Below are positions 36,920-45,325 of a stretch of DNA of 64,000 nt, piece after piece; the first letter of the stretch is position 1, and each line of letters starts with the position of its first letter. Source of the stretch: Acidobacteriota bacterium (GTDB lineage: Bacteria; Acidobacteriota; Blastocatellia; Pyrinomonadales; Pyrinomonadaceae). The notes under the pieces are model-generated. The model was given only the letters and a program-made list of their open reading frames with translations. It was not told the origin of the DNA and did not search any database. Position numbers and translations under genes: made by a program. The stretch spans positions 1-64,000 of the forward strand of contig JAKOVX010000027.1 of assembly GCA_029781855.1 (NCBI GenBank), read 5' to 3'.

Positions 36920-37233
36920 ATCGATTTGACGTTTATCTTGTCAATCTGGACGAAGAGGTAACGAAGAACGCCAGGAATACCCGGCCGTGCGTCGTCATAT
37001 CTCCCGACGAGATGAACCGCAACCTTAGGAGCGTGATCGTCGCACCGCTTTCATCGACGAACGCCAAATACCCGACTCGCATTCAAGTCAATTTTCTCAA
37101 CAGTGAACGCTCGATCGTCCTCGACCAGATCCGCACCGTGGATACTGAGCGGCTGGTCAAGAAGATCGGCTCGATCGACAACTCCGCCCAAAAAGAGACG
37201 CTTGACCGCCTGAAAGAAATGTTTGACGAATAG
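36913..37233 (+). CDS. mazF: MazF/PemK-family mRNA interferase toxin
   Basis: 106 aa. Typical DVYLVNLD start, RPCVVISPDEMN and VIVAPLSST core strands, and DQIRTVDTERL at the end of the fold. The ATG at 36913 has AAGGAG 7 nt upstream; a GTG two codons earlier is less likely. Cleaves RNA at short sequences in the absence of MazE. Confidence 0.9.
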   Translation: MVDRFDVYLVNLDEEVTKNARNTRPCVVISPDEMNRNLRSVIVAPLSSTNAKYPTRIQVNFLNSERSIVLDQIRTVDTERLVKKIGSIDNSAQKETLDRLKEMFDE

Positions 37234-37371
37234 GCAACGGTTTTTCGCCATCGTAACATCGAAAAGTTCTCAGGCTAGTCAATTTCAGTTCACCAAGTTT
37301 CGATGGTTTCGAGCATGTTGATGCGGCGTGTCTCGTCGTCAACGTTCTGAAACGGGCTTTATAGGAGAAAG

Positions 37372-37833
37372 ATGATGAAGATAATTATCGGCGTGTTGGG
37401 TCTCGCTGCCGCGGCAGCCTCGATCGGGCTTGGGCAAACTACAATCACCAAGACTTCCTCCGCAACAAAAGCGAATGAGGCCCAGGTCCGCAAATTCATC
37501 GACAATTTCGCGGACGGATTTACCCGAAACGACGCCGAATCCTTGGACAAGGTCACTTCAGCCGACTATTCATTTGTCGCGCCGAACGGTGAGATCCAGG
37601 ACAAGGCGAAACGATACGCTCCGATAAAGTCCGGCGACCTAAAATACACATCGGTAAAATACACGGACGTCACAGTACGGCTCTATGGCGATACTGCCGT
37701 CGTGACAGCTACCGTTGACGTAAACAGCCGGCTGAAAGGAAACGACATCAGCGGAAAGTTCCGTTCCACTCTAACTCTAATAAAAATGAAAGGCCGCTGG
37801 ATGCTCGTCGCGTCGCAGGCTAACAAGATTTGA
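37372..37833 (+). CDS. Secreted SnoaL/NTF2-like (DUF4440-type) protein
   Basis: 153 aa. Signal peptide IIIGVLGLAAAAASIGLGQT, then a cone-shaped NTF2-like fold with FIDNFADGFTRNDAESLDKV opening and ending in KGRWMLVASQA. Such domains bind small molecules or act as unspecialised enzymes; no catalytic residue can be assigned. AGGAGAAAG precedes two adjacent ATGs. Exported to periplasm. Confidence 0.75.
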   Translation: MMKIIIGVLGLAAAAASIGLGQTTITKTSSATKANEAQVRKFIDNFADGFTRNDAESLDKVTSADYSFVAPNGEIQDKAKRYAPIKSGDLKYTSVKYTDVTVRLYGDTAVVTATVDVNSRLKGNDISGKFRSTLTLIKMKGRWMLVASQANKI

Positions 37834-37853
37834 CGTGAGTGTTCGCACGTTCC

Positions 37854-38660
37854 TCAGGCCGATCTTCCCTTGGCCTTGTTCCACAGCGCGTCCATTTCAT
37901 CAAGTGTCGAATCCTCGAGCGTTTTTCCGCTTTCCTTGATCTCGTCCTCGATGAACTTGAACCGCTCGCGGAATTTTCGATTCGTTTTCTTGAGTGCGGT
38001 TTCGGGCTCGACATCCAGATGGCGGGCGAGGTTCTGAACGACAAAAAGCAGATCGCCTATCTCCTCCGCGATATTGTCTTTCTCACCACGTTCGATCGCG
38101 TGCTTCAATTCAGCGGCCTCTTCCGTCAATTTGTCGAAGATCTGATCGGCGTTTTCCCAATCAAATCCGACCTTCGCCGCCTTCTTCGTCAGTTTCAGCC
38201 CCTCGAGCAGTGCCGGAAAATGCACTGGCACCTCGTCCAGAATCGACTCAAGCTGTTTCTCGACCTTTCCTGACGCTTTCCGCTCATCCGCTTTCAGCTG
38301 ATCCCAACTGTCCAGCACGTCTTCGGCCCGGGCAAAATTTGCGTCGCCGAACACGTGCGGATGTCTCAGAATGAGTTTTTGAGTAACGCCGTCCGCGACT
38401 TCGTCGAAGCTGAAATCCCCTCGTTCTGAACCGATGGTCGAGTGGAACACTACCTGCAGCAGCAGATCGCCGAGTTCCTCACGCAGATTTGCAGTGTCGC
38501 CGGTCTGATCCGCCTCCTGAATGGCATCGAACGTCTCGTACGCCTCCTCTAACAGATATTGGGCAAGCGAAGCGTATGTCTGTTCATGGTCCCACGGACA
38601 TCCGCCGGGAGCCCGCAATCGGGCCATCACCGCCACGAGTTCGTCTATTGATTTGGACAT
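37854..38660 (-). CDS. mazG: Nucleoside triphosphate pyrophosphohydrolase MazG
   Basis: 268 aa, two MazG repeats. First repeat CPWDHEQTYASLAQYLLEE with EEAYE metal-binding acids, second with EEIGDLLFVVQNLARH. Removes unusual NTPs or ppGpp in known cases. Lies near mazEF but on the opposite strand, so the E. coli mazEFG operon order is not kept. Confidence 0.93.
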   Translation of the reverse strand: MSKSIDELVAVMARLRAPGGCPWDHEQTYASLAQYLLEEAYETFDAIQEADQTGDTANLREELGDLLLQVVFHSTIGSERGDFSFDEVADGVTQKLILRHPHVFGDANFARAEDVLDSWDQLKADERKASGKVEKQLESILDEVPVHFPALLEGLKLTKKAAKVGFDWENADQIFDKLTEEAAELKHAIERGEKDNIAEEIGDLLFVVQNLARHLDVEPETALKKTNRKFRERFKFIEDEIKESGKTLEDSTLDEMDALWNKAKGRSA

Positions 38661-38720
38661 ATAGCAAATTTTGAATTCTTTTTCGGCAAAATGCTACTAT
38701 CGAACTAGGAATTCGAATAT

Positions 38721-39281
38721 ATGATCGGCAAGGATGACAATCAGGAAGAAGTAACGTTTAAGGTCGCGGATCGGCGAAAGTTTAATGCGGACGGCTCGTT
38801 GAAAGAGGGCGTGACGCTTGAACCTGCGAAGGCCGAAGCGACTCCGACCGCTGAAGATCGGCCATCTGCATCGCCAAGCTCGACGACAGAGGCTGCAAAG
38901 GAAATGGCCGCTCCAGAGGCGGAATCCGATGAGCTTGGGGAAGAAATGGACGACATCCCGGGTGCCGAAGATCCGGCGAGTTTTGTTAATTTCCTCTCGA
39001 CCCTTGCTACAAACGCCGCCGCGTCCCTCGGTGCCGTGCCGCATCCGGCAACCGGCCAACGCAGCCTCGACCTCGACACGGGAAAATACTGGCTCGACAT
39101 CCTGGCGATGCTGCGTGAAAAGACCAAAGGAAATCTCCATTCTCAGGAGAGCCGCCTGCTCGAAGGCATACTCGGCGATCTGCGGATGCAATACGTCAAG
39201 CTCGTCCGTGCCACCGAAGAAAAACTCAAGGCCCAGGCCGCCCAGAAATTCTCCGGCGCCGACATTCTAGGAAAGAAATAG
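38721..39281 (+). CDS. DUF1844 protein
   Basis: 186 aa. A low-complexity Ala/Pro/Glu-rich first half (KAEATPTAEDRPSASPSS) leads to the DUF1844 core: SFVNFLSTLATNAAASLG, LDTGKYWLDILAMLREKTKG and LEGILGDLRMQYVKL. Found mostly in Acidobacteriota and delta-proteobacterial groups; function unknown. Its stop codon is the first base triplet of the inverted repeat that begins the next element. Confidence 0.85.
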   Translation: MIGKDDNQEEVTFKVADRRKFNADGSLKEGVTLEPAKAEATPTAEDRPSASPSSTTEAAKEMAAPEAESDELGEEMDDIPGAEDPASFVNFLSTLATNAAASLGAVPHPATGQRSLDLDTGKYWLDILAMLREKTKGNLHSQESRLLEGILGDLRMQYVKLVRATEEKLKAQAAQKFSGADILGKK

Positions 39282-39309
39282 TCGGCCGAGTTGGCTGAGT
39301 TTGCCGAGT
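39279..39309. repeat. Left inverted repeat flanking the four-helix-bundle gene
   Basis: 31 bp; complement of 39734-39764 at 26 of 31 positions. Internally it iterates a 9-bp motif of the CGAGTTGGC / TGAGTTTGC kind. It starts on the stop codon of the DUF1844 gene. Confidence 0.8.
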
Positions 39310-39362
39310 TCTGTGAGTCTGCTAGATTATTCCTCATATCTGAATTATGAGAGGAATGGTTT

Positions 39363-39725
39363 ATGGCGACTTTTAAGAAGTTCGAAGAGATTTTCGCTTG
39401 GCAAAAAGCCAGGACAATCACAAACAAGATCTATCAGGTCTCTAACACCGGAGAATTCGCCCGGGATTTTGGTCTGCGTGATCAAATGCGAAGGGCAGCT
39501 GTTTCGATCAGGGCCAATATCGCTGAGGGCCACGGTAGGCGAACGGAAGCAGAATTCGCAAACTTCCTGAATATCGCTCGCGGTTCAGCTATCGAAGTGC
39601 AGTCTCATTTATACGTCGCGCTCGATATGAATTACATCAGCCGTCCGGATTTTGACGAAGTATACGAAATGCTGAATGAGATCTCGAAAATGACTATATC
39701 GCTTGCACAATATCTTATGGCCTAA
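39363..39725 (+). CDS. Four-helix-bundle protein, 23S rRNA intervening-sequence (IVP) family
   Basis: 120 aa, S23/IVP family. Signature features: FEEIFAWQKARTITNKIYQV opening helix, LRDQMRRAAVSIRANIAEG with the basic patch, and a GRRTEAEFANFLNIARGSA loop. The family is encoded inside 23S rRNA insertions or as free genes; its role is unsettled and may be RNA binding. Gene is bracketed by inverted repeats at 39279-39309 and 39734-39764. Confidence 0.88.
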   Translation: MATFKKFEEIFAWQKARTITNKIYQVSNTGEFARDFGLRDQMRRAAVSIRANIAEGHGRRTEAEFANFLNIARGSAIEVQSHLYVALDMNYISRPDFDEVYEMLNEISKMTISLAQYLMA

Positions 39726-39733
39726 AACTGGCG

Positions 39734-39764
39734 ACTCGCCAAACTCGGTCAACTCAGCAGACTA
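39734..39764. repeat. Right inverted repeat flanking the four-helix-bundle gene
   Basis: 31 bp, inverted relative to 39279-39309 with five mismatches. It ends 5 nt before the ATG of the next gene, so the whole 486-bp segment fits tightly between two CDSs. Confidence 0.8.
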
Positions 39765-39769
39765 TTCAG

Positions 39770-40531
39770 ATGAAACTCACGTTCTTAGGCACTGGCACAT
39801 CAACAGGCGTTCCGTCGATCGCCTGCGATTGCGAGACGTGCCTGTCCGAAGATCCGCGTGACAAGCGGCTGCGGGTTTCGATCCTGATCGAGCATCGGGA
39901 CACCAAGATACTTGTCGACACCTCGATCGACTTCCGACAGCAGGCGTTGCGGGCGAAGATCCGCCGGCTCGATGCCGTCTTGCTTACGCATTGCCACGTT
40001 GACCACGTTTTCGGCCTGGACGATATAAGGCCGTTGAATTTTCGCTACGGGGCGATGGGCGTATATGCCAATGAGATCGCGTGGACCGACCTGCGGAGGA
40101 TCTTCAGGTACATTTTCGAACCGACTCATTTCGGCGGAGGGTTGCCACAGCTGATACCGCACACGGTCGTGCCGGGTTCGCCGTTCTGTATCGGCGAGGA
40201 CCTTGAGATCACACCGCTCGAAGTGATCCACGGCAAACTGCCGGTCATTGCATATCGGTTTAACGACTTTGCCTACGCGACCGATCTCAAGTCCATTCCG
40301 CCTGCATCTATGGATGGCCTCCGCGATCTCGACGTGCTCGTCCTCGACTGCGTCCGTATCAAACCTCACTCGACACATCTATGCCTCGACGAAGCTCTCG
40401 AAATAATCGCTGAGCTCAAACCTAAACGGTCGTATCTCACGCACCTCAACCACGACATACTCCATCATCGGGATTCGGCTCTGTTACCAGAAAATGTTTG
40501 GTTTGCACACGATGAATTGGTTGTGGATTAG
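39770..40531 (+). CDS. Metallo-beta-lactamase-fold hydrolase, PhnP-like
   Basis: 253 aa. FLGTGTSTGVPSIACDCETC start with a Cys cluster that in PhnP binds a structural zinc, THCHVDH catalytic metal site, then a distal His (PLEVIHGKLP), Asp (YATDL) and a final His (LTHLNHD). PhnP-type enzymes are cyclic-phosphate phosphodiesterases; the related octanoyltransferase LipB-linked group also occurs. No phn genes nearby. Confidence 0.85.
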   Translation: MKLTFLGTGTSTGVPSIACDCETCLSEDPRDKRLRVSILIEHRDTKILVDTSIDFRQQALRAKIRRLDAVLLTHCHVDHVFGLDDIRPLNFRYGAMGVYANEIAWTDLRRIFRYIFEPTHFGGGLPQLIPHTVVPGSPFCIGEDLEITPLEVIHGKLPVIAYRFNDFAYATDLKSIPPASMDGLRDLDVLVLDCVRIKPHSTHLCLDEALEIIAELKPKRSYLTHLNHDILHHRDSALLPENVWFAHDELVVD

Positions 40532-40581
40532 GATTCAAGATCGGACGATTTGACCACGCTTTCGCCGTAACCTCTTGCGCT

Positions 40582-40611
40582 TTAATGTGTTACGAAGCCG
40601 TTACACATTAA
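40582..40611. repeat. Inverted repeat in the gap before nrdA
   Basis: 12-bp arms (40582-40593, 40600-40611) opening TTAATGTGT and closing ACACATTAA, one mismatch, 6-nt loop. No T tract follows, so an operator is as likely as a transcription stop for the upstream gene. The remaining part of 40532-40941 holds the promoter and a long leader but no gene. Confidence 0.6.
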
Positions 40612-40694
40612 TTCACGCTCTACCTGAGGCTGCGCGCGCTAATTGTTGTAAAAGCGTAAGTTAGCAGAAACTTTTAAAACCACAAGATTTAGTG

Positions 40695-40723
40695 TTGACA
40701 TCTGGTTTTGACTACCATATAGT
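40695..40723 (+). promoter_or_regulatory. Strong sigma-70 promoter of nrdAB
   Basis: Perfect TTGACA (40695-40700), 17-nt spacer, TATAGT (40718-40723). Predicted start near 40730 gives an untranslated leader of about 210 nt before the nrdA ATG. NrdR boxes of the usual form were looked for and not found. Confidence 0.75.
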
Positions 40724-40941
40724 CTATATCCACGCGGGAAATGCTGTAAGTTGTTCGGGCAGTTTCTCTCGTGAAAATACATCAAAAAACCGGTGTAAAC
40801 GTGGCCTCGCCCATTTACTAGAACAGTAAAATGCGAAGCGGGTTTAAGGGACTTTCTCTCTATTTTTCACCAAATCTCCTCCAATTGTTGCGGCTCCGCA
40901 CCGCGGCAGAGAGGAATTTTTGACGACTGAACTGACTGATT

Positions 40942-43350
40942 ATGGACAATTTTTACGGGCAATCCGGTACGGCGACATCTAGACAAACAGAAGAAACGGC
41001 CCAGACCTCTATGCAGGTCCGCAAGCGAAACGGGAACCTGGAACCGGTCGATATTAACAAGATCGTTCGTGCGATCACGCGTTGCTGCGTCAACCTGCCG
41101 TCGGTCGACAGCCTCCGGATCGCGACCAAAACGATCAGCGGTCTGTACGACGGAGCCACGACCAAGGAACTCGACAAACTGTCGATCCAGACGGCCGCGA
41201 GCCTGATCTTTGAGGAGCCCGAATATTCGCGGCTCGGTGCCCGCCTGCTCAATCAGTACATCCAGAAAGAGGTCCGCAACCAGGAGATCCATTCGTTCTC
41301 GCAGTCGATCGCCTTCGGCGTTAAAGAGGGCCTGATCGGCGAACGTGTCGCGGAATTTGTCATCCAGAACAGTCGCAAGCTCAATGACGCGATCGATCAG
41401 TCGCGAAACGACCTTTTCGAATTTTTTGGGCTTCGAACATTATATGATCGTTATCTCCTGAAAAACCCGGAAACCCGCGACGTGATCGAAACGCCGCAGT
41501 TCTTCTGGATGCGTGTCGCGTGCGGCCTGTCCGAAACCCCGCACGAAGCCATCGATCTCTACAATCTTTTCTCATCGCTCGAATACGTGCCGTCGACCCC
41601 GACGCTATTTAACTCGGGTACGCAACACGAACAGCTCTCCTCCTGCTTTTTGCTGGATAGCCCTCAGGATAGCCTCGAAAGCATCTACCGAAAGTATTCC
41701 GATGTCGCCATGCTCTCCAAATTTTCGGGCGGCATCGGAATCGCCTATCATCGGGTTCGGTCGCAGGGCTCGCTCATCCGCGGCACCAACGGCCACTCGA
41801 ACGGTATCGTGCCCTGGCTGAAAACGCTTGACTCGTCGGTTTCGGCGGTCAATCAGGGCGGAAAGCGAAAGGGAGCATGCTGCGTTTATCTCGAGACCTG
41901 GCATGCGGACATCGACGATTTTCTCGAATTGCGTGACAACACCGGCGACGAAGCCCGCCGCACTCACAACCTCAATCTGGCGAACTGGATACCTGACCTC
42001 TTTATGAAGCGCGTCCAGGCGGACGGCGTCTGGTCGCTCTTCGACCCGAAGGTCGTGCCGCATTTCCCGGACCTTTACGGCGAGGAATTTGAAGCGGCAT
42101 ATATCAAAGCCGAAGAGGAAGGCCTCTTTGTACGGCAGATCAATGCCCGCGACCTCTACGCCAAGATGATGCGGACGATGGCACAGACCGGTAACGGCTG
42201 GATGACCTTCAAGGACGCGTGTAACCGCAAATCTAACCAGACGGCGCGGCCCGAAAACGTCGTTCACCTCTCGAATCTCTGCACCGAGATCATCGAGGTG
42301 ACCAACGAGAATGAGACCGCTGTCTGCAACCTCGGCTCGATCAATGCGGGCCGATATGTAAAGGACGGCCAGGTCGACTACGACAAACTCCGTCGCAACG
42401 TGCGCCTCGCGGTTCGCCAGTTGGACAAGGTCATCGACCTTAATTATTACGCGATCCCGAGCACGGCCGAGTCGAATAACCGCTGGCGGAACATCGGTCT
42501 CGGCGTTATGGGCCTGCAAGACGTTTTCTTTCAGCTGCGTCTGCCGTTTGACTGCGACGAAGCCCGCAAGATCTCCGCCCGTATTCAGGAAGAGATCTAT
42601 TTCGGTGCCCTCGATGCCTCCTGCGATCTCGCCGTCGAGCGCGGCCCGCATCCGGCGTTTGCCGAGACCCGAGCGGCTCGCGGCGATCTTCAGTTCGATC
42701 TCTGGGGCGTCACGCCTGACGATATGGACCGGTGGGACGCTCTGCGTGAAAAGATCAAGGCCAACGGGCTTCGCAACAGCCTGATGATCGCCATTGCGCC
42801 GACCGCGACGATCGCTTCGATCGCCGGTTCGTATGAGTGCATCGAACCGCAGGTCTCGAACCTGTTCAAACGTGAAACACTGTCCGGCGATTTCGTCCAG
42901 ATCAACAAATATCTGGTCAAGGAACTGAAAGCCATCGGCCTCTGGACCGACGAGATTCGCAACAAGATCAAGCTTGCCGAAGGCTCCGTGCAGGACATCG
43001 CTGAATTTAACGACGAGTTAAAAGCGATTTACCGCACCTCGTGGGAGATCCCGATGCGGTCCTTGATCGACATGGCGGCCGACCGCGGTGCGTACATCGA
43101 CCAGAGCCAGTCGCTCAACCTGTTTATGGAAAGCCCATCGATCGGCAAGCTTTCTTCGATGTATATGTACGCCTGGCAGAAAGGACTAAAGACGACCTAT
43201 TACCTACGTTCGCGGCCCGCGACCCGAATCGCGCAAGTCGCCGCGAGCGAAACGAAGGCCGCAGCCGCCGAGCCGAAAAAGACTTATACCGACGAGGAAG
43301 CGATAGTCTGCTCGCTCGAAAACCCTGAGGCTTGTGAGGCATGTCAGTAG
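40942..43350 (+). CDS. nrdA: Ribonucleoside-diphosphate reductase class I, alpha subunit
   Basis: 802 aa. N-terminal ATP-cone (about 25-115, QVRKRNGNLEPVDINKIV) for allosteric activity control, catalytic barrel with SSCFLLDS and NLCTEI cysteines, and a C-terminal redox CEAC pair at the end (EACEACQ). Makes deoxyribonucleotides with NrdB. Start is uncertain: no clear Shine-Dalgarno at 40942, and an in-frame ATG at 41011 also precedes the ATP-cone. Confidence 0.93.
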   Translation: MDNFYGQSGTATSRQTEETAQTSMQVRKRNGNLEPVDINKIVRAITRCCVNLPSVDSLRIATKTISGLYDGATTKELDKLSIQTAASLIFEEPEYSRLGARLLNQYIQKEVRNQEIHSFSQSIAFGVKEGLIGERVAEFVIQNSRKLNDAIDQSRNDLFEFFGLRTLYDRYLLKNPETRDVIETPQFFWMRVACGLSETPHEAIDLYNLFSSLEYVPSTPTLFNSGTQHEQLSSCFLLDSPQDSLESIYRKYSDVAMLSKFSGGIGIAYHRVRSQGSLIRGTNGHSNGIVPWLKTLDSSVSAVNQGGKRKGACCVYLETWHADIDDFLELRDNTGDEARRTHNLNLANWIPDLFMKRVQADGVWSLFDPKVVPHFPDLYGEEFEAAYIKAEEEGLFVRQINARDLYAKMMRTMAQTGNGWMTFKDACNRKSNQTARPENVVHLSNLCTEIIEVTNENETAVCNLGSINAGRYVKDGQVDYDKLRRNVRLAVRQLDKVIDLNYYAIPSTAESNNRWRNIGLGVMGLQDVFFQLRLPFDCDEARKISARIQEEIYFGALDASCDLAVERGPHPAFAETRAARGDLQFDLWGVTPDDMDRWDALREKIKANGLRNSLMIAIAPTATIASIAGSYECIEPQVSNLFKRETLSGDFVQINKYLVKELKAIGLWTDEIRNKIKLAEGSVQDIAEFNDELKAIYRTSWEIPMRSLIDMAADRGAYIDQSQSLNLFMESPSIGKLSSMYMYAWQKGLKTTYYLRSRPATRIAQVAASETKAAAAEPKKTYTDEEAIVCSLENPEACEACQ

Positions 43351-43354
43351 GTTA

Positions 43355-43446
43355 AGAGTTACGCCTCTAGGCGTGATCTTACTTTTATTTCGGACAAGTT
43401 GGGGGCTTTGTCTCAACACATTTTTCACGCCTGAAGGCGTAACTCT
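43355..43446. repeat. Palindromic element between nrdA and nrdB
   Basis: Outer arms AGAGTTACGCC (43355-43365) and GGCGTAACTCT (43436-43446) are exact complements. Each end also holds its own small hairpin ACGCC-4 nt-GGCGT (43361-43374 and 43427-43440). It can fold into nested hairpins in DNA or mRNA. It fills nearly the whole spacer between the two genes. Confidence 0.8.
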
Positions 43447-43456
43447 GAACGAAATT

Positions 43457-44455
43457 ATGCTTTTACATCCTGGTTTTAATTTGACGCTTCGTCCGATGAA
43501 GTACCCGCATTTTTACGAGATGTATAAAAATGCGATCAAGAACACGTGGACGGTGGAGGAAGTCGATTTTTCGACTGACGTCACCGATCTGCGGAACAAG
43601 ATGACTCCGTCGGAGCGGCATATGATCAACCGGCTGGTCGCGTTTTTTGCGACCGGCGACTCGATCGTCTCAAACAATCTGGTTCTCAATCTCTACAAGC
43701 ACATCAACGCACCCGAGGCGCGGATGTACCTGTCGCGTCAGTTGTACGAGGAAGCCGTCCACGTTCAGTTTTACCTGACGCTGCTCGACACCTACATCCC
43801 GGACCACCACGAACGCGAGCAGGCGTTTGCGGCGGTGCAGAATATCCCTTCGATCCACAAAAAGGCGGAGTTCTGCTTCAAGTGGATCGACTCGATCCAG
43901 AATCTCGACTCACTGGAGACCAAAGAAGACCGGCGCCAGTTTCTGCTCAATCTGATCTGCTTTGCGACGTGCATCGAAGGGCTTTTCTTCTTTGCAGCTT
44001 TTGCATACGTCTATTTTCTGCGTTCAAAGGGTCTGCTTCACGGCCTCGCCGCCGGGACCAACTGGGTTTTCCGCGACGAATCGGCCCACATGGCGTTCGC
44101 TTTGGATGTAATCAAGGAAGTTCGGAACGAGGAGCCGGAATTGTTCGACGACACGCTCCATGGGCAGATCGTCGCGATGATCGACGAAGCGGTCATCTGC
44201 GAAATGCAGTTTGCCGAGGATATCCTGAGCGGCGGCATTTCCGGCCTCTCGATCGCAGATATGCGGCAGTACCTTGAATATATTGCGGATCAGCGACTCG
44301 TGATGCTCGGCCTACAAAAGGTTTACGGAGCCAAAAACCCGTTCTCGTTCATGGATCTGCAGGACGTCCAGGAGCTCGCCAACTTCTTCGAACGCCGCGT
44401 CTCCGCCTACCAGGTCGCCGTCGCCGGCGACGTGAGTTTTAACGAGGCATTTTAG
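43457..44455 (+). CDS. nrdB: Ribonucleoside-diphosphate reductase class I, beta subunit
   Basis: 332 aa. Diiron/tyrosyl-radical subunit: the EEAVHVQFY stretch gives Glu, His(+3) and radical Tyr(+7) as in class Ia enzymes, with further ligands in CIEGLFF and DESAHMAF. The frame runs back to 43334, but that part translates the palindromic element, so the ATG at 43457 (MLLHPGFNLTLRP) is chosen. It provides the radical for NrdA. Confidence 0.93.
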   Translation: MLLHPGFNLTLRPMKYPHFYEMYKNAIKNTWTVEEVDFSTDVTDLRNKMTPSERHMINRLVAFFATGDSIVSNNLVLNLYKHINAPEARMYLSRQLYEEAVHVQFYLTLLDTYIPDHHEREQAFAAVQNIPSIHKKAEFCFKWIDSIQNLDSLETKEDRRQFLLNLICFATCIEGLFFFAAFAYVYFLRSKGLLHGLAAGTNWVFRDESAHMAFALDVIKEVRNEEPELFDDTLHGQIVAMIDEAVICEMQFAEDILSGGISGLSIADMRQYLEYIADQRLVMLGLQKVYGAKNPFSFMDLQDVQELANFFERRVSAYQVAVAGDVSFNEAF

Positions 44456-44477
44456 CCGCTAACCCACAAGTTTCTGG

Positions 44478-44520
44478 AAAAGACGCAGAAAGAAGGTCGG
44501 GCTTTCTTTTTGCGTCTTTT
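44478..44520. terminator. Bidirectional terminator between nrdB and the ATP-grasp operon
   Basis: Arms AAAAGACGCA (44478-44487) and TGCGTCTTTT (44511-44520), extended inward by AAAGAA/TTCTTT with one G-U pair, giving a stem of about 17 bp. It serves convergent transcription. Confidence 0.8.
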
Positions 44521-44557
44521 GTATTTTACGCTAACCGAGTTGCTCAAGAGCGGGCGG

Positions 44558-45325
44558 CTACTTATTAGCGTATGCACCGATGAAGTCTGAGAGTTCGCGC
44601 GCGGCGTTTTGCACGCCACGAAAGCTCGGAAAATAGTTGACGTCAACCACGACGGGGCCGTTTGAAGTAACCAGCACGTCGACGCCATAGATCTCGAGAC
44701 CCAGTGCCCGTCCGCATTGAAGAGCTACGTCCTCCAACCTTGGTTCGACGGCGACGCGCTCGCGCTCGCCACTATCGGGATGCTTGCGTATTCCGAAAAC
44801 ACGGTCGCCGATCACGTAGAGCTTCAGTTCATCCTCGATTGGCGTGATCAACTCCTGTACTAACATTTCTTCGTCGATAGGAATCCCGGCTAATTCCGTC
44901 CGGTCACGGACCATCCGAATTCCCGCCCCGCCGTGTCCGATATTCGGCTTGATCAGCAACGGCATTTCATCGGGGATAACCGAAAAGTCAGTGGCCACCC
45001 ATGAACGCGGGATCGGGACTTTGCCGGCGGCGAGGCGCGACGCTGCACGTATCTTGTGAAGAGTATCGATGCTGGCGGGATACGAGTTGAGAATGCGTGC
45101 CCCTTTGGAGGCGAGTATTGCGGCTGTGTTCAGCCACAATGTGGATTTTGACTTTAGGATATAGAGGTCGGCCTCTACTTGGACATCCTCGGGGTTGACG
45201 GTGCTCGACCCTGCCACATCGGAGCCGGCATCAAACCCTGCGGCCTTCAGGTTCGCGATCAACTCAGCCAGCATCGGAGCATCGGCCTTGTCGCGGGCGT
45301 ATCCAAGCATGAAGAATATTCTCAT
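44558..45325 (-). CDS. ATP-grasp protein 1 (RimK/ITPK-like), last gene of a four-gene operon
   Basis: 255 aa ATP-grasp enzyme. Likely ATP-binding lysines at LLIKPNIGHGGAGI (123-136) and metal ligands Asp216, Asp228 and Asn230 (YGVD and VVVDVNYFPSFRGV). The DxNYFPxxxG end resembles RimK-type ligases and also inositol-phosphate ITPK kinases. It would join an acid to an amine, or phosphorylate a polyol; the product is unknown. ATG at 45325 overlaps the stop of the preceding gene (ATGA). Confidence 0.8.
   Translation of the reverse strand: MRIFFMLGYARDKADAPMLAELIANLKAAGFDAGSDVAGSSTVNPEDVQVEADLYILKSKSTLWLNTAAILASKGARILNSYPASIDTLHKIRAASRLAAGKVPIPRSWVATDFSVIPDEMPLLIKPNIGHGGAGIRMVRDRTELAGIPIDEEMLVQELITPIEDELKLYVIGDRVFGIRKHPDSGERERVAVEPRLEDVALQCGRALGLEIYGVDVLVTSNGPVVVDVNYFPSFRGVQNAARELSDFIGAYANK

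Noticed and set aside
36671-38660. mazEFG operon as in E. coli
   Set aside because: mazG is on the opposite strand with another gene between; only proximity, not an operon.
43334-43456. Longer N-terminus for NrdB
   Set aside because: These codons lie in the palindromic element and have no counterpart in the family; the conserved protein starts at 43457.
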